DNA of 64,000 nt from Streptomyces cyaneogriseus subsp. noncyanogenus. Lineage in GTDB: Bacteria; Actinomycetota; Actinomycetes; Streptomycetales; Streptomycetaceae. A model generated the notes under the pieces. The model worked only from the letters and a program-made list of their open reading frames with translations. It did not search any database and had not been told where the DNA came from. Below, piece after piece: positions 9,370-18,837 of this stretch. Location of the stretch: the NCBI RefSeq assembly GCF_000931445.1, contig NZ_CP010849.1, positions 1,054,001 to 1,118,000 of the forward strand. Reading direction: 5' to 3'. The position numbers and the translations under genes are program-made. Every line of letters starts with the position of its first letter. The first letter of the stretch is position 1.

Positions 9370-10980
9370 CTACACGTCACCGGCGCGTCGCCCGCGCACG
9401 CCCGCGCCGATCGCCCGGCCGAGTCCGCCCGCGCCCAGCAGGACGAGGGCGATCTCCGGGAGGACGCCCAGCTCGGTGGCGGGCGTCGTCGAGGAGCGCA
9501 GGGGCACCTCCTGCACCAGGGAGCCGGGAACGAACATGCCGGTCTTCTGTGTGATCCGCCCGTCGGGCAGGATGATCGCGCTGACGCCGCTGGTCACCGG
9601 CACGGTGACGGTCCGGCTGTGCTCGACCGCGCGGATGCGGGACATGGCGAGTTGCTGGTAGGTCATCTCGCTGCGGTCGAACGTCGCGTTGTTGCTGGGC
9701 ACGGAGATCATCTGGGCGCCGTCGGCGACCTCGGAGCGCACGGCCCAGTCGAAGGCGGCCTCGTAGCAGGTGACCAGGCCGACCCGGGTGCCGTCCATGG
9801 TGAACACCCCGGGGTCGTCGCCCCGGCTGAAGTCCTGGCGGACCATCGAGGTCCACTCGCTGTTGATCGCGCCGATGAGCGAGCGCAGCGGGAGGTACTC
9901 GCCGAACGGCTGGATCTGCCGCTTGTCGTAGGTGTCGACGGGCCCCTTGGCCGGGTCCCAGAGGATCTGCTCGTTGTAGAGCTTCCCGTCGCGTTCCACG
10001 ACGCCGCCGACCGAGATGGGCGCGCCGATCGCCCGGACCGCCGCGTCGATCACGGCGCGCGCGTCGGCGTTGGCGAAGGGGTCGATGTCGGAGGAGTTCT
10101 CCGGCCACAGCACGAAGTCGGGCCGCGCCACCTCCCCGGCCTCCACCGCGGCGGCCAGCCGCTCCGTCTCGCGCGCGTGGTAGTCGAGTACGGCCCGTCG
10201 CTGGGCGTTGAAGTCGAGTCCCGCGCGCGGCACGTTGCCCTGGACGACGGCCACCGTGGCGGTGCCGTCCTCGGCCTCGTCGGTGACCAGCGGCCGGGCG
10301 GCCAGGGCCCCCGCCACCGGAACGGCCACGCTCAGCAGGGCCACGGCCGCCGCGCCCCGCGGCACGGCACGGGTCCGGCGCGCCCGCGGTGCCAGGCGTA
10401 CGACGTCGTACAGGCCGAAGCCGCACAGGACGACCGCGAACCCCAGCAGCGGGGTGCCGCCCACCGCGGCGAGCGGCAGGAACACCCCGTCGGCCTGGCC
10501 GAAGGCGATCTTTCCCCAGGGGAAGCCCTCGAAGGGCACGCGCGCGCGGGCGGCCTCCCCGGCGGTCCACAGGGCCGCCGCCCACACCGGCGCGGCCGGC
10601 AGTCTCGACACCGCGGCCACCCCCGCGCCGACCAGCGCGACGAAGACCGCCTCGATGGCCACCAGGGCGAGCCAGGGGCCGGGGCCGACCTCGACACCGG
10701 TCCACACCAGCAGCGGCAGCAGGAATCCGAGCCCGAAGAGATAGCCGAGGACGAGACCCGCCTTCCAGCCGCGCCCGCGCAGCACCCACCCGAACACGGC
10801 GAAGGCCGGCACGGCCAGCCACCACAGGGTGCGGGGCGGGAAGCTGACGTAGAGCAGCGCTCCGGAGAGCGCGGCCGCGACGGCGGGGATCAGGCGCGCG
10901 AGCCGCGGGACGCGCGGCACCCGCGCGGTCCGCGACCGCAGCCGGTCCGGCTCGCCGACGGAGGTTGCGGTGACGGTCAC
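9370..10980 (-). CDS. lnt: Apolipoprotein N-acyltransferase
   Basis: This 536-aa polytopic membrane enzyme N-acylates the N-terminal cysteine of lipoproteins. The first ~230 residues hold about six to eight hydrophobic helices. A nitrilase-fold catalytic domain follows with the family triad: Glu294 in WPENSSD, Lys353 in DKRQIQPFGEYLP and Cys405 in GLVTCYEAAFD. A last membrane segment (PEIALVLLGAGGLG) closes the protein. Length agrees with E. coli Lnt (512 aa). No dolichol-phosphate mannose synthase (ppm1) gene is adjacent, unlike in mycobacteria and some Streptomyces loci. The ATG at 10980 is the only good start. Confidence 0.92.
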   Translation of the reverse strand: MTVTATSVGEPDRLRSRTARVPRVPRLARLIPAVAAALSGALLYVSFPPRTLWWLAVPAFAVFGWVLRGRGWKAGLVLGYLFGLGFLLPLLVWTGVEVGPGPWLALVAIEAVFVALVGAGVAAVSRLPAAPVWAAALWTAGEAARARVPFEGFPWGKIAFGQADGVFLPLAAVGGTPLLGFAVVLCGFGLYDVVRLAPRARRTRAVPRGAAAVALLSVAVPVAGALAARPLVTDEAEDGTATVAVVQGNVPRAGLDFNAQRRAVLDYHARETERLAAAVEAGEVARPDFVLWPENSSDIDPFANADARAVIDAAVRAIGAPISVGGVVERDGKLYNEQILWDPAKGPVDTYDKRQIQPFGEYLPLRSLIGAINSEWTSMVRQDFSRGDDPGVFTMDGTRVGLVTCYEAAFDWAVRSEVADGAQMISVPSNNATFDRSEMTYQQLAMSRIRAVEHSRTVTVPVTSGVSAIILPDGRITQKTGMFVPGSLVQEVPLRSSTTPATELGVLPEIALVLLGAGGLGRAIGAGVRGRRAGDV

Positions 10981-11089
10981 TCCGGGAGTGTACGGCGGGT
11001 GCCTGTGCGGCCGACAAACGCCGGTCCCCCGCGCCTCTCCCCGGGCGACGTCTCCCGCACGGCCGGGCGGGGCGGGGGCGCGGGGAGGC

Positions 11090-11635
11090 TCAGTGGGCCG
11101 GGCCGGACGCCTTCGGGCGCAGCCGGTCCTTGATGACCTGGACGGCCGCCTCCGCGTCGTCCACGGTCACCGTGAACGTATGGCCGTCCCACAGGCGCAG
11201 GACGATGCCTTCGCCGCGCCGGACGACGACGGCGGTGCCCTTCTCGGGACGCCAGCGGTAGCCCCAGCCGCCCCAGTGGCGCGGTGTGACGTGGGGCGCG
11301 AACTCCGCGCCCGCCACATGGGAGAGGGGGATGCGCCGCCGGGGCACGCCGATGTGCCCGCAGCGCACTTCCAGGCACTCCTCGTCGACCCGGAGGGCCA
11401 CGTGGACGAAGGCCAGCGTGCCGAAGAGGACCAGCAGGCCCGCCGCGATGCAGCCGACGACGGCCATGACGAGGGGGGCGATCCCGGACTCCCACGCCGA
11501 GTCGACGGCCAGCGCGATCCCCAGGGCGAGGCAGGCCGCGCCGATGAGCGCCAGCAGCCACTGCACCCGGTTCGTGGCCCGCCCGGTCCAGACGTCGGGC
11601 GGCGGGGCGTGCTCGCCGTGGCGGTGGTCCCTCAT
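11090..11635 (-). CDS. Membrane protein with two helices and a PH-like domain
   Basis: A 181-aa protein of unknown function. Two adjacent hydrophobic helices (WLLALIGAACLALGIALAV and LVMAVVGCIAAGLLVLFGTLA) are followed by a cytoplasmic beta-rich region (RRRIPLSHVAGAEF..., TAVVVRRGEGIVLRLWDG, FTVTVDDAEAAVQVI) of the kind seen in bacterial PH-like domains and DUF3093-type actinobacterial proteins. The start MRDHRHGEH is chosen over an upstream in-frame ATG at 11737 because the added residues look random. Confidence 0.7.
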   Translation of the reverse strand: MRDHRHGEHAPPPDVWTGRATNRVQWLLALIGAACLALGIALAVDSAWESGIAPLVMAVVGCIAAGLLVLFGTLAFVHVALRVDEECLEVRCGHIGVPRRRIPLSHVAGAEFAPHVTPRHWGGWGYRWRPEKGTAVVVRRGEGIVLRLWDGHTFTVTVDDAEAAVQVIKDRLRPKASGPAH

Positions 11636-11789
11636 GGATACGAGGTTACTCAGGTTTCGCTGCGCCGGTACGGCGTCGCGAAGGGTGACTGGGCCGGCCG
11701 GGCGCACGCCCACGCGGGCGGACGGACGCACGCCCACGCGGGAAGGAGGGACGCACGCCCACGCGGAGCGGACGGCCGCGGCCCGCCGC

Positions 11790-12575
11790 TCAGCGGGCGG
11801 GGGCGACCGCCTCCAGCAGCCGGCCTTCCTCGTAGGCCAGGGCGGCGGCGGGCAGCGGGCCCGGCCGTCCGCTGAGCAGCACGGTCAGGCTGCCCTCGGC
11901 CGGGGCGCCGGGCTCGGGCCGGGCACCGATCCGGCGCAGCGCCTGGGCGGCGACGGCCCCGGCGGAGCCGTGCAGCACGAGGGGCGGGGAGCCGGGGCGC
12001 TGCACGGCGGCCCGGATGCGCTCGGCGACGAGCTCGTAGTGGGTGCAGCCCAGGACGACGGTCGTCACTCCGTCCGGAGTCCGGGCGGCGGCCGCCGCGA
12101 CGGCGGCGTCGATCGCCGTCTCGTCCGCGCGTTCGACGGCGTCGGCGAGCCCGGGGCAGGGCACCTCGGCGACCGGGACGCCGTCGGCGAAGTCGCGGAT
12201 GAGCCCGCGCTGGTAGGGGCTGCCGGTGGTCGCGGGCGTCGCCCAGATCGCGACGGGGCCGCCGCCGGCCGCGGCGGGCTTGATCGCCGGAACGGTGCCG
12301 ATGACCGGAATGCCGGGTTCGAGCCGCGCGCGCAGTGTCGGCAGCGCGTGCACGGTCGCCGTGTTGCAGCCGACGATCAGGGCGTCCGGCCGGTGGGCGG
12401 CGGCGGCCTCGGCCACGGCCAGGGCGCGTTCCGTCAGGTCCTCGGGGGTCCGCGGGCCCCAGGGCATCCCGTCGGGGTCCAGCGAGAGCACGAGATCGGC
12501 GTCGGGTCGCAGACGCCGCACCGCGGCGGTGGCCGCCAGCAGCCCGATTCCGGAGTCCATGAGCGCGATCTTCAC
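11790..12575 (-). CDS. Aspartate/glutamate racemase family protein
   Basis: A cofactor-independent amino-acid racemase of about 261 aa. It has both family cysteines in context: GCNTATVHALP for the first half and VVLGCTHYELV for the second, and the N-terminus reads KIALMDSGIGLL. This pattern resembles MurI-type glutamate racemase, which supplies D-Glu for peptidoglycan, but the protein may be a paralogue. The GTG at 12575 is chosen as start because homologues begin with the KIALMDSG strand. It is divergent from the HpnB-like gene, with only 57 bp between the starts. Confidence 0.8.
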   Translation of the reverse strand: MKIALMDSGIGLLAATAAVRRLRPDADLVLSLDPDGMPWGPRTPEDLTERALAVAEAAAAHRPDALIVGCNTATVHALPTLRARLEPGIPVIGTVPAIKPAAAGGGPVAIWATPATTGSPYQRGLIRDFADGVPVAEVPCPGLADAVERADETAIDAAVAAAAARTPDGVTTVVLGCTHYELVAERIRAAVQRPGSPPLVLHGSAGAVAAQALRRIGARPEPGAPAEGSLTVLLSGRPGPLPAAALAYEEGRLLEAVAPAR

Positions 12576-12632
12576 CCGGCCACGATAGACGATGGGCCTC
12601 GCCCGGCCCTTCCCGTGGGGCAGACTGCGCAC

Positions 12633-13811
12633 GTGAGCGCCGTTGCGTGGACCGCTGCCGTATCACTCGCCGCCTGGGTGTGGCTGCTGCTCGGCCAGGG
12701 CTTCTTCTGGCGCACGGACGTCAGGCTGCCACCGCGCCGGGAGCCGGCGGTGTGGCCGCCGGTGTGCGTGGTGGTGCCGGCCCGCGACGAGGCCGCGGTC
12801 CTGCCGGCCAGCCTGCCGTCGCTGCTCGCGCAGGACTATCCGGGGCGGGCGGAGGTCTTCCTGATCGACGACGGCAGCTCGGACGGCACCGCGGAAGTCG
12901 CCCGCGCGCTGGCGCGGCGCCACGGCGGGCTGCCGCTCACGGTGGACTCGCCCGGCGGTGAGCCGCCCGCGGGCTGGACCGGCAAACTGTGGGCGGTCCG
13001 GCACGGCGTCGGGCTGGCACGCGCGCGTGCCCCCGAGTACCTGCTGCTGACGGACGCCGACATCGCCCACGCCCCGGACAGCCTGCGGCACCTGGTGGCG
13101 GCGGCCCGCACCGGCGGCTTCGACCTCGTCTCGCAGATGGCCCGGCTGCGGGTGCGCAGCCGGTGGGAGCGGCTCGTCGTGCCGGCCTTCGTCTACTTCT
13201 TCGCGCAGCTCTACCCGTTCCGCCGGGTCGGCCGGAAGGGCGCGCGGACGGCCGCCGCGGCGGGCGGCTGCGTGCTGCTGCGGGCCGAGGCCGCCGAGCG
13301 GGCGCGCGTCCCGGAGACGATCCGGCACGCGGTCATCGACGACGTGGCGCTCGCGCGGGCCGTCAAGGGCGGCGGGGGCCACATCTGGCTGGGGCTGGCC
13401 GAGCGGGTCGACAGCGTGCGCCCGTATCCGCGGCTACACGACCTGTGGCGGATGGTGTCGCGCAGCGCCTACGCCCAGTTGCGCCACAATCCGCTCGTGC
13501 TGGCCGGGACGGTCGCCGGGCTGGCGCTGGTGTATCTGGTGCCGCCGGCGGCTCTCGTCGCGGGCGCGGCCGGCGGCGACACGGCGGCGGCGGTCCTCGG
13601 CGGCCTGGCGTGGCTGGTGATGACGGGGACGTATCTGCCGATGCTGCGGTACTACCGGCAGCCGCGGTGGCTCGCTCCCCTGCTGCCGTTCACCGCGTCG
13701 CTGTATCTCCTGATGACGGTCGATTCCGCCGTGCGGCACTACCGGGGGCTGGGCGCCGCCTGGAAGGGCCGTACGTACGCGCGTCCGGACGCCGTGCCGG
13801 ACGAGGGCTGA
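12633..13811 (+). CDS. hpnB: HpnB-like family 2 glycosyltransferase
   Basis: A 392-aa membrane-anchored GT2 enzyme. It has an N-terminal signal-anchor, a nucleotide-binding strand VCVVVPARDEAAVLP, a VFLIDDGSSDGTAE motif, LLTDADIAHAPD (metal-binding DxD-like), AAAAGGCVLLR, HAVIDDVALA and a C-terminal RSAYAQLRHNPL followed by three hydrophobic helices. This order matches the hopene-associated glycosyltransferase HpnB. In hopanoid clusters it is thought to modify the hopanoid or its precursor. No squalene-hopene cyclase gene is in this window, so the hopanoid role is by family only. Confidence 0.82.
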   Translation: MSAVAWTAAVSLAAWVWLLLGQGFFWRTDVRLPPRREPAVWPPVCVVVPARDEAAVLPASLPSLLAQDYPGRAEVFLIDDGSSDGTAEVARALARRHGGLPLTVDSPGGEPPAGWTGKLWAVRHGVGLARARAPEYLLLTDADIAHAPDSLRHLVAAARTGGFDLVSQMARLRVRSRWERLVVPAFVYFFAQLYPFRRVGRKGARTAAAAGGCVLLRAEAAERARVPETIRHAVIDDVALARAVKGGGGHIWLGLAERVDSVRPYPRLHDLWRMVSRSAYAQLRHNPLVLAGTVAGLALVYLVPPAALVAGAAGGDTAAAVLGGLAWLVMTGTYLPMLRYYRQPRWLAPLLPFTASLYLLMTVDSAVRHYRGLGAAWKGRTYARPDAVPDEG

Positions 13812-14064
13812 GCGCCGCGCGCCGCACCCGGACCGATCCCCCTGCGGCCCCGTCCGCCGGCCGCCCGGAGAGAGGCCCTCGGGGGCCGTCAGGGGGCCGT
13901 CGGCAACCCGCCCGAAACACGGCCATTACCGGAAGATCGCCGGGCAGGAAGCCCATCTTTGTTCACGTTCGCTCTTATTGGGGACCCCCCGTCACGGCGG
14001 GCGCGGAAAACAACCCTCTTATCGGTCTCCCCAACCAGCACATCGTGGGCTTAACTTAGGTGGC

Positions 14065-14505
14065 ATGACCTCCCCCCGCTCCACCTATGGCGGCGGCTAT
14101 TACTCCGCCTCCTTCCGGGACACCCCCATCTACGACTCGCTCGTGGCCGAGCGGGGCACCCCGCAGATCGCCCCGATCCGGGTCCCGGCCGCGTACGACG
14201 CGCCGGGCAGCCAGTTGCCCGCGCTCCCGTCGGCGATGCCCGCCCTCCCGGCGGCTCCGTCCCAGCCCGTCCACGGCTATCCGCAGCAGGCGCCGCAGCA
14301 CGCTCCGCTGCAGCAGGCGCCCGCCCCGTACATCCCGCACATCCCGCAGCAGGCCACCGCGCCGCGCGGCTATCCCGGCCCGCAGCCGCCGCGCCCGGCG
14401 GCGCCCGCCCCCGCGGGGTACGAGGCGATGCGTCCCGCCGCGCCGCGGCCCGCGCCCGCGCCGTATCAGGACCCGTACTACAACCAGCAGTACGGCGGGT
14501 ACTGA
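14065..14505 (+). CDS. Proline/alanine/tyrosine-rich protein, DUF6643-like
   Basis: A 146-aa low-complexity protein. The N-terminus MTSPRSTYGGGYYSASFRDTPIYDSLVAERGTP, in which GGYYSASFRDTPIYDSL is the recognisable block, is conserved among Streptomyces. The remainder is a Pro/Gln/Ala-rich tail (QQAP repeats) ending in YYNQQYGGY, suggestive of disorder. There is no signal peptide or membrane segment. I recall this family as DUF6643; its function is unknown. Confidence 0.72.
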   Translation: MTSPRSTYGGGYYSASFRDTPIYDSLVAERGTPQIAPIRVPAAYDAPGSQLPALPSAMPALPAAPSQPVHGYPQQAPQHAPLQQAPAPYIPHIPQQATAPRGYPGPQPPRPAAPAPAGYEAMRPAAPRPAPAPYQDPYYNQQYGGY

Positions 14506-14544
14506 TCCACCCGGGCTGTCGGTGCCTCCTGGCAGGATGGCCCC

Positions 14545-15369
14545 ATGGGGAACGCGCGACTTCAGTCGATTCACGTCCATCCGGTCAAGGCGTTCCGGGG
14601 CCTGGCGGTCCGGGAGGCCGCCGTGGAGCCCTGGGGGCTGGCCGGAGACCGCCGCTGGGTGCTGATCGACGACGGGGGAAAGGTCGTCACCCAGCGGCAG
14701 CAGCCGCGCCTCGCTCTGGCCGCCGCCGGGCTCCTGCCCGGCGGCGTCCGGCTGTCCGCGCCCGGGATGGAACCGCTGACGGTGCCGGTGCCGCTCGCGG
14801 GGAGCACCGTCACGGTGGAGATCTTCGGTGACAAGGTCGAGGCCGTCCCGGCCGGGGACGCCGCCGCGCACGCCTGGTGCAGCACCTATCTCGGCGCGGA
14901 CGTACGGCTGGTGTACCTGGACGACCCGGCCACACGCCGGCCCGTCGACCCGCGGTACGCGCGGCCGGGCGAGACCGTCTCCTTCGCCGACGGCTATCCG
15001 CTGCTGCTCACGACGACGGCCTCCCTCGACGCCCTCAACTCCCTGATAGCCGAGGGCGACCACGCGGCCGAGGGGCCGCTGCCCATGAACCGCTTCCGGC
15101 CCAATCTGGTGGTGTCGGGCACCGCCGCCTGGGCCGAGGACGGCTGGACGCGTGTCACCGTCGGCGAGGTCGCCTTCCGTGTCGCCAAGCCGTGCGGGCG
15201 GTGCGTGGTGACCACCACCGATCAGGGCAGCGCCGGGCGCGGCCGGGAACCCCTGCACACGCTCGGACGTCACCGGCTCATCGGCGGCAAGCTCGTCTTC
15301 GGGCAGAATCTGGTGCCCCTCCATCGCGGCACGGTCCGCGTCGGCGACCCGGTCGAGGTCGCCGGGTGA
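14545..15369 (+). CDS. MOSC domain-containing protein (mARC-like)
   Basis: A 274-aa protein with an N-terminal MOSC beta-barrel (IHVHPVKAFRGLAVREAAVEPWGLAGDRRW region, residues 8-40) and a C-terminal MOSC domain. The conserved cysteine segment AKPCGRCVVTTTDQ (about residues 213-226) would carry the sulphido-Mo ligand or persulphide Cys, as in mARC and YcbX. Likely a molybdenum-cofactor-dependent reductase of N-hydroxylated compounds. It starts 39 bp after the DUF6643-like gene. Confidence 0.87.
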   Translation: MGNARLQSIHVHPVKAFRGLAVREAAVEPWGLAGDRRWVLIDDGGKVVTQRQQPRLALAAAGLLPGGVRLSAPGMEPLTVPVPLAGSTVTVEIFGDKVEAVPAGDAAAHAWCSTYLGADVRLVYLDDPATRRPVDPRYARPGETVSFADGYPLLLTTTASLDALNSLIAEGDHAAEGPLPMNRFRPNLVVSGTAAWAEDGWTRVTVGEVAFRVAKPCGRCVVTTTDQGSAGRGREPLHTLGRHRLIGGKLVFGQNLVPLHRGTVRVGDPVEVAG

Positions 15370-15561
15370 CACGAGCTCGCTCGCGGCCCGGTCGCGGGAA
15401 CCCGGTCGGGAGCCCACGCGTTGGCGTCGTGTGAAAAATTCATGAGAGGTCCCGCCACGAGAGGATGCCGGCCCGGCAGGTGATGTGGCTCTCTTGTGGA
15501 GGGTGCCGCTCGTGAACGGCAGTGCCGAGGGGTATCACGCAGCGGGAAGGGGGTGCGGAGG

Positions 15562-16167
15562 GTGCGAGCGATCAGTGGACTGTGGCGCTGGCGGCACAAC
15601 CCGCTGTGCCGCGCGACCGACCTCGCCGAGGCGTGGGTGGCCCTCGCCGCCCTGCTGCTGACGCTGCTGGTGGCTCCCGTGACCGGCGTGCTCGCCGGCG
15701 GGGCCGCCCAGGACGCCCTCCAGCGCTCCGTCCGGGAGCAGCACGCCTCCCGGCAGCCGGTGACCGCCACCGTCGTACGGGAGCTGGAGCGTGCGGCTCT
15801 CGACATCGACCCGGAGACCGGCGCGGCCCAGGAACTGCGCACCCGTGTCCTGGCCGACTGGACCGCACCCGACGGCACCGAGCGCCACGGTGCGGTGATG
15901 ACGAGCCTGAAGGACCCGCGGGCCGGCGACCGGTTCCGGATCTGGACGGACGGCCGGGGCCGGATGGCGGCCCGCCCGCTGGACTCCGCCACCGCGGCCA
16001 CGCACGCCGTCCTCGCCGGGTTCGGTGCCGCGCTGGTGGCGGCCGGAGGCGTCGAGGCCGCCCGGCGGCTGATCGTCTGGCGCATGGTCCGCCGCCGGTA
16101 CGCACGCCTGGACCGCGCCTGGGACCGGGTGGGACCGGACTGGGGCCGGACCGGCACCGGCAGTTGA
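15562..16167 (+). CDS. Rv1733c-type membrane protein
   Basis: A 201-aa protein with two membrane helices: one near the N-terminus (WVALAALLLTLLVAPVTGVLAG) and one near the C-terminus (THAVLAGFGAALVAAGGVEAA). Between them lies an extracytoplasmic region with DWTAPDGTERHGAV and GDRFRIWTDGRGRM, the layout of the actinobacterial Rv1733c family. Its function is unknown. GTG 15562 is chosen because the N-terminal RWRHNPLCRATD block is family-conserved; an upstream ATG at 15496 is less likely. Confidence 0.75.
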   Translation: MRAISGLWRWRHNPLCRATDLAEAWVALAALLLTLLVAPVTGVLAGGAAQDALQRSVREQHASRQPVTATVVRELERAALDIDPETGAAQELRTRVLADWTAPDGTERHGAVMTSLKDPRAGDRFRIWTDGRGRMAARPLDSATAATHAVLAGFGAALVAAGGVEAARRLIVWRMVRRRYARLDRAWDRVGPDWGRTGTGS

Positions 16168-16395
16168 CTGCTTCCGACTCCGGTCCGTCCGCCGTTCGCG
16201 CGCACGCTACGGTGGACCGGCCGAACCGCTTTCGGCAACGACCTGCGCGGAAGACAGCCACAGGGGCGCGCCGGGTCCGGGAGCGCGAGCGCGCGACGGC
16301 CCGCGGGGCCGAGCACGGTCGCGGTCCCGGTCCGGCCGGGCCGCCCCGACGGCGAACGAGCCATCAGTACGACGAGGTGGGGGCAGAGCAACGCC

Positions 16396-18837
16396 ATGGC
16401 ACAGGGCACGGTCCAGGTGACGCACACCGGCACGTCGCGGTGGCGGCGCCGCACGGGTGAGTACGCATCGCTCGCCGCCGCCCTGGAGGCCGCGGCCGAC
16501 GGTGACGTCCTCACCGTCGCTCCCGGGACCTACCGGGAGAACCTCGTCGTCCAGCGGGCGGTCACCCTGCGCGCCCCCGAGGGCGGCCACGGATCGGTGC
16601 GGATCGCACCGGCGGACGGGGTGCCGCTGACCGTGCGCGCCTCGGCGGTGGTGCGCGATCTGCACGTGGAGGGGCAGGACGCGGCGGCACCCGCCGTGCT
16701 GATCGAGGACGGCACACCGGAGCTGTCCGGTGTGCGGGTCGTCACGCGGTCGGCGGCCGGGATCGAGGTGCGCGGCCGTGCCCGTCCGACGGTGCGGCAC
16801 TGCACGGTCGACAATCCGGCGGGTGTCGGTGTCGCCGTCCTCGACGGCGGGGGCGGCGTGTTCGAGGAGTGCGAGGTCGTCGCGGCGGGCCAGGCGGGCG
16901 TCGCGGTGCGCACCGGTGGGCATCCCCGGCTGGAGCGGTGCCGCGTCCACCACGCCGCGGGTTCGGGGCTGACGGTGACGGGCGAGACCTCCGCCCTGGA
17001 GGCGGTGGGCTGCGAGATCTACGAGGTGCGGGGCAGCGGCGTGCAGGTCGCCGGCCGCGCCACCGCGCATCTGACCGACTGCGATGTGCACCGCACCACC
17101 GCCGACGGCGTCACGCTCGACACCGACGCCGTGCTCACGCTCGCCGACTGCCGTATCCACGACATCCCGGAGAACGCGGTCGACCTGCGCTCCCGCTCGG
17201 TCCTGACGCTCACCCGCACCAGCGTGCGGCAGTTCGGGCGCAACGGCCTGTCGGTGTGGGACCCGGGCACGCGGGTGGACGCCAACCAGTGCGAGATCTT
17301 CGACAGCACCGGCGACTACCCGGCGGTGTGGGTCAGCGACGGTGCCACGGCGGTCCTGGACTCCTGCCGGGTGCACGACGTGCCGGACGCCCTGTTCGTC
17401 CTGGACCGCGGCTCCCGCGCGGACGTCGTCGACAGCGACCTGTTCCAGGTCCGCAACACGGCCGTGTCCGTGAGCGACGGCGCCACCGCGCAGCTCGACG
17501 ACTGCCGGATCCGCGACGCGGCGACGGGGGCCTGGTTCCGGGACCACGGCAGCGGCGGCACGCTCGCCAACTGCACGTTGGACGGCACGCAGACCGGCGT
17601 GATCGTCACCAAGGGCGCCGACCCCACCGTCGAGCGCTGCACGGTCGACTCCCCCTCGGAAGCCGGTTTCTACGTGTCCGCGGGAGGGCGCGGCAGCTTC
17701 CTGAACTGCCGGGTGACCGGCAGCGGCGGATACGGGTTCCATGTGATCGACGGCTGCCGCACGACGCTGCGGCGGTGCCGCACGGAGCGGTGCGCGCGCG
17801 GCGGGTACGAGTTCGCGGACGGCGGCCCCGGCGCGCGTGCGGAGGCGGGCCCCGTCGTCGAGGACTGCACCAGCGACGAGAGCGGCGGCCTGCGGGGGCA
17901 CACGGCCCGCGAGACGGCGGTGCAGACGGTGAGCAGGCCGCCCGCCGGATCGCCAGGCCTCCTGGGGTCGCCGAGCGGGCCGCCCGCGGCCGAGCCGCAG
18001 CCGCCGGCCGCCCCCGCGCCGCCCGAGCGGCCGGCGCGGACGTCGAAGGACGTGCTCGGTGAACTGGACGCGCTGGTGGGCCTGGAGAGCGTCAAGCGCG
18101 AGGTGCGGGCCCTGACCGACATGATCGAGGTGGGCCGGCGCCGGCAGCGGGCCGGGCTGAAGGCGGCCTCGGTCAAGCGCCATCTGGTCTTCACCGGCTC
18201 CCCCGGCACCGGCAAGACCACGGTGGCCCGGCTGTACGGGGAGATCCTCGCCTCGCTCGGCGTCCTGGAGAAGGGCCATCTCGTCGAGGTGTCCCGCGTC
18301 GACCTGGTGGGCGAGCACATCGGTTCCACGGCGATCCGCACCCAGGAGGCGTTCGAGCGGGCGCGCGGCGGCGTGCTGTTCATCGACGAGGCGTACGCGC
18401 TGTCCCCGGAAGACGCCGGGCGGGACTTCGGCAAGGAGGCCATCGACACGCTGGTGAAGCTGATGGAGGACCACCGGGACGCCGTCGTGGTGATCGTCGC
18501 CGGCTACACGGCGGAGATGAAGCGGTTCCTCTCCGTCAACCCGGGTGTCGCCTCCCGCTTCTCACGGACCATCACCTTCGGCGACTACGGACCCGAGGAG
18601 CTGCTGCGGATCGTGGAGCAGCAGGCGGTGGAGCACGAGTACCGGCTGGCGCCCGGCGCGGCCGAGGCGCTGCTGCGGTACTTCGCGGAGCTTCCCAAGG
18701 GGCCCGCGTTCGGCAACGGCCGCACCGCCCGGCAGACGTTCGAGGCGATGGTGGAGCGCCATGCGAGCCGGGTCGCCCAGGTGGAGGATCCCAGCACGGA
18801 CGACCTGACCCTCCTCTACGCCGAGGATCTGCCCTAA
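16396..18837 (+). CDS. Parallel beta-helix repeat protein fused to a CbxX/CfqX-type AAA+ ATPase
   Basis: An 813-aa two-part protein. Residues 1 to about 500 consist of roughly 20-residue right-handed beta-helix rungs (repeats such as [20 protein letters not shown] and [19 protein letters not shown]). A Pro/Ala linker follows (about 505-545). Then comes an AAA+ module with Walker [11 protein letters not shown] near 601, Walker B VLFIDEA near 660 and arginine-finger-type residues in SRFSRTITF. The ATPase part resembles RuBisCO activase CbxX and the ESX chaperone EccA. The beta-helix may bind a target that the ATPase remodels; that is inference. Its stop overlaps the convergent downstream gene by 4 bp. 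Confidence 0.85.
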   Translation: MAQGTVQVTHTGTSRWRRRTGEYASLAAALEAAADGDVLTVAPGTYRENLVVQRAVTLRAPEGGHGSVRIAPADGVPLTVRASAVVRDLHVEGQDAAAPAVLIEDGTPELSGVRVVTRSAAGIEVRGRARPTVRHCTVDNPAGVGVAVLDGGGGVFEECEVVAAGQAGVAVRTGGHPRLERCRVHHAAGSGLTVTGETSALEAVGCEIYEVRGSGVQVAGRATAHLTDCDVHRTTADGVTLDTDAVLTLADCRIHDIPENAVDLRSRSVLTLTRTSVRQFGRNGLSVWDPGTRVDANQCEIFDSTGDYPAVWVSDGATAVLDSCRVHDVPDALFVLDRGSRADVVDSDLFQVRNTAVSVSDGATAQLDDCRIRDAATGAWFRDHGSGGTLANCTLDGTQTGVIVTKGADPTVERCTVDSPSEAGFYVSAGGRGSFLNCRVTGSGGYGFHVIDGCRTTLRRCRTERCARGGYEFADGGPGARAEAGPVVEDCTSDESGGLRGHTARETAVQTVSRPPAGSPGLLGSPSGPPAAEPQPPAAPAPPERPARTSKDVLGELDALVGLESVKREVRALTDMIEVGRRRQRAGLKAASVKRHLVFTGSPGTGKTTVARLYGEILASLGVLEKGHLVEVSRVDLVGEHIGSTAIRTQEAFERARGGVLFIDEAYALSPEDAGRDFGKEAIDTLVKLMEDHRDAVVVIVAGYTAEMKRFLSVNPGVASRFSRTITFGDYGPEELLRIVEQQAVEHEYRLAPGAAEALLRYFAELPKGPAFGNGRTARQTFEAMVERHASRVAQVEDPSTDDLTLLYAEDLP

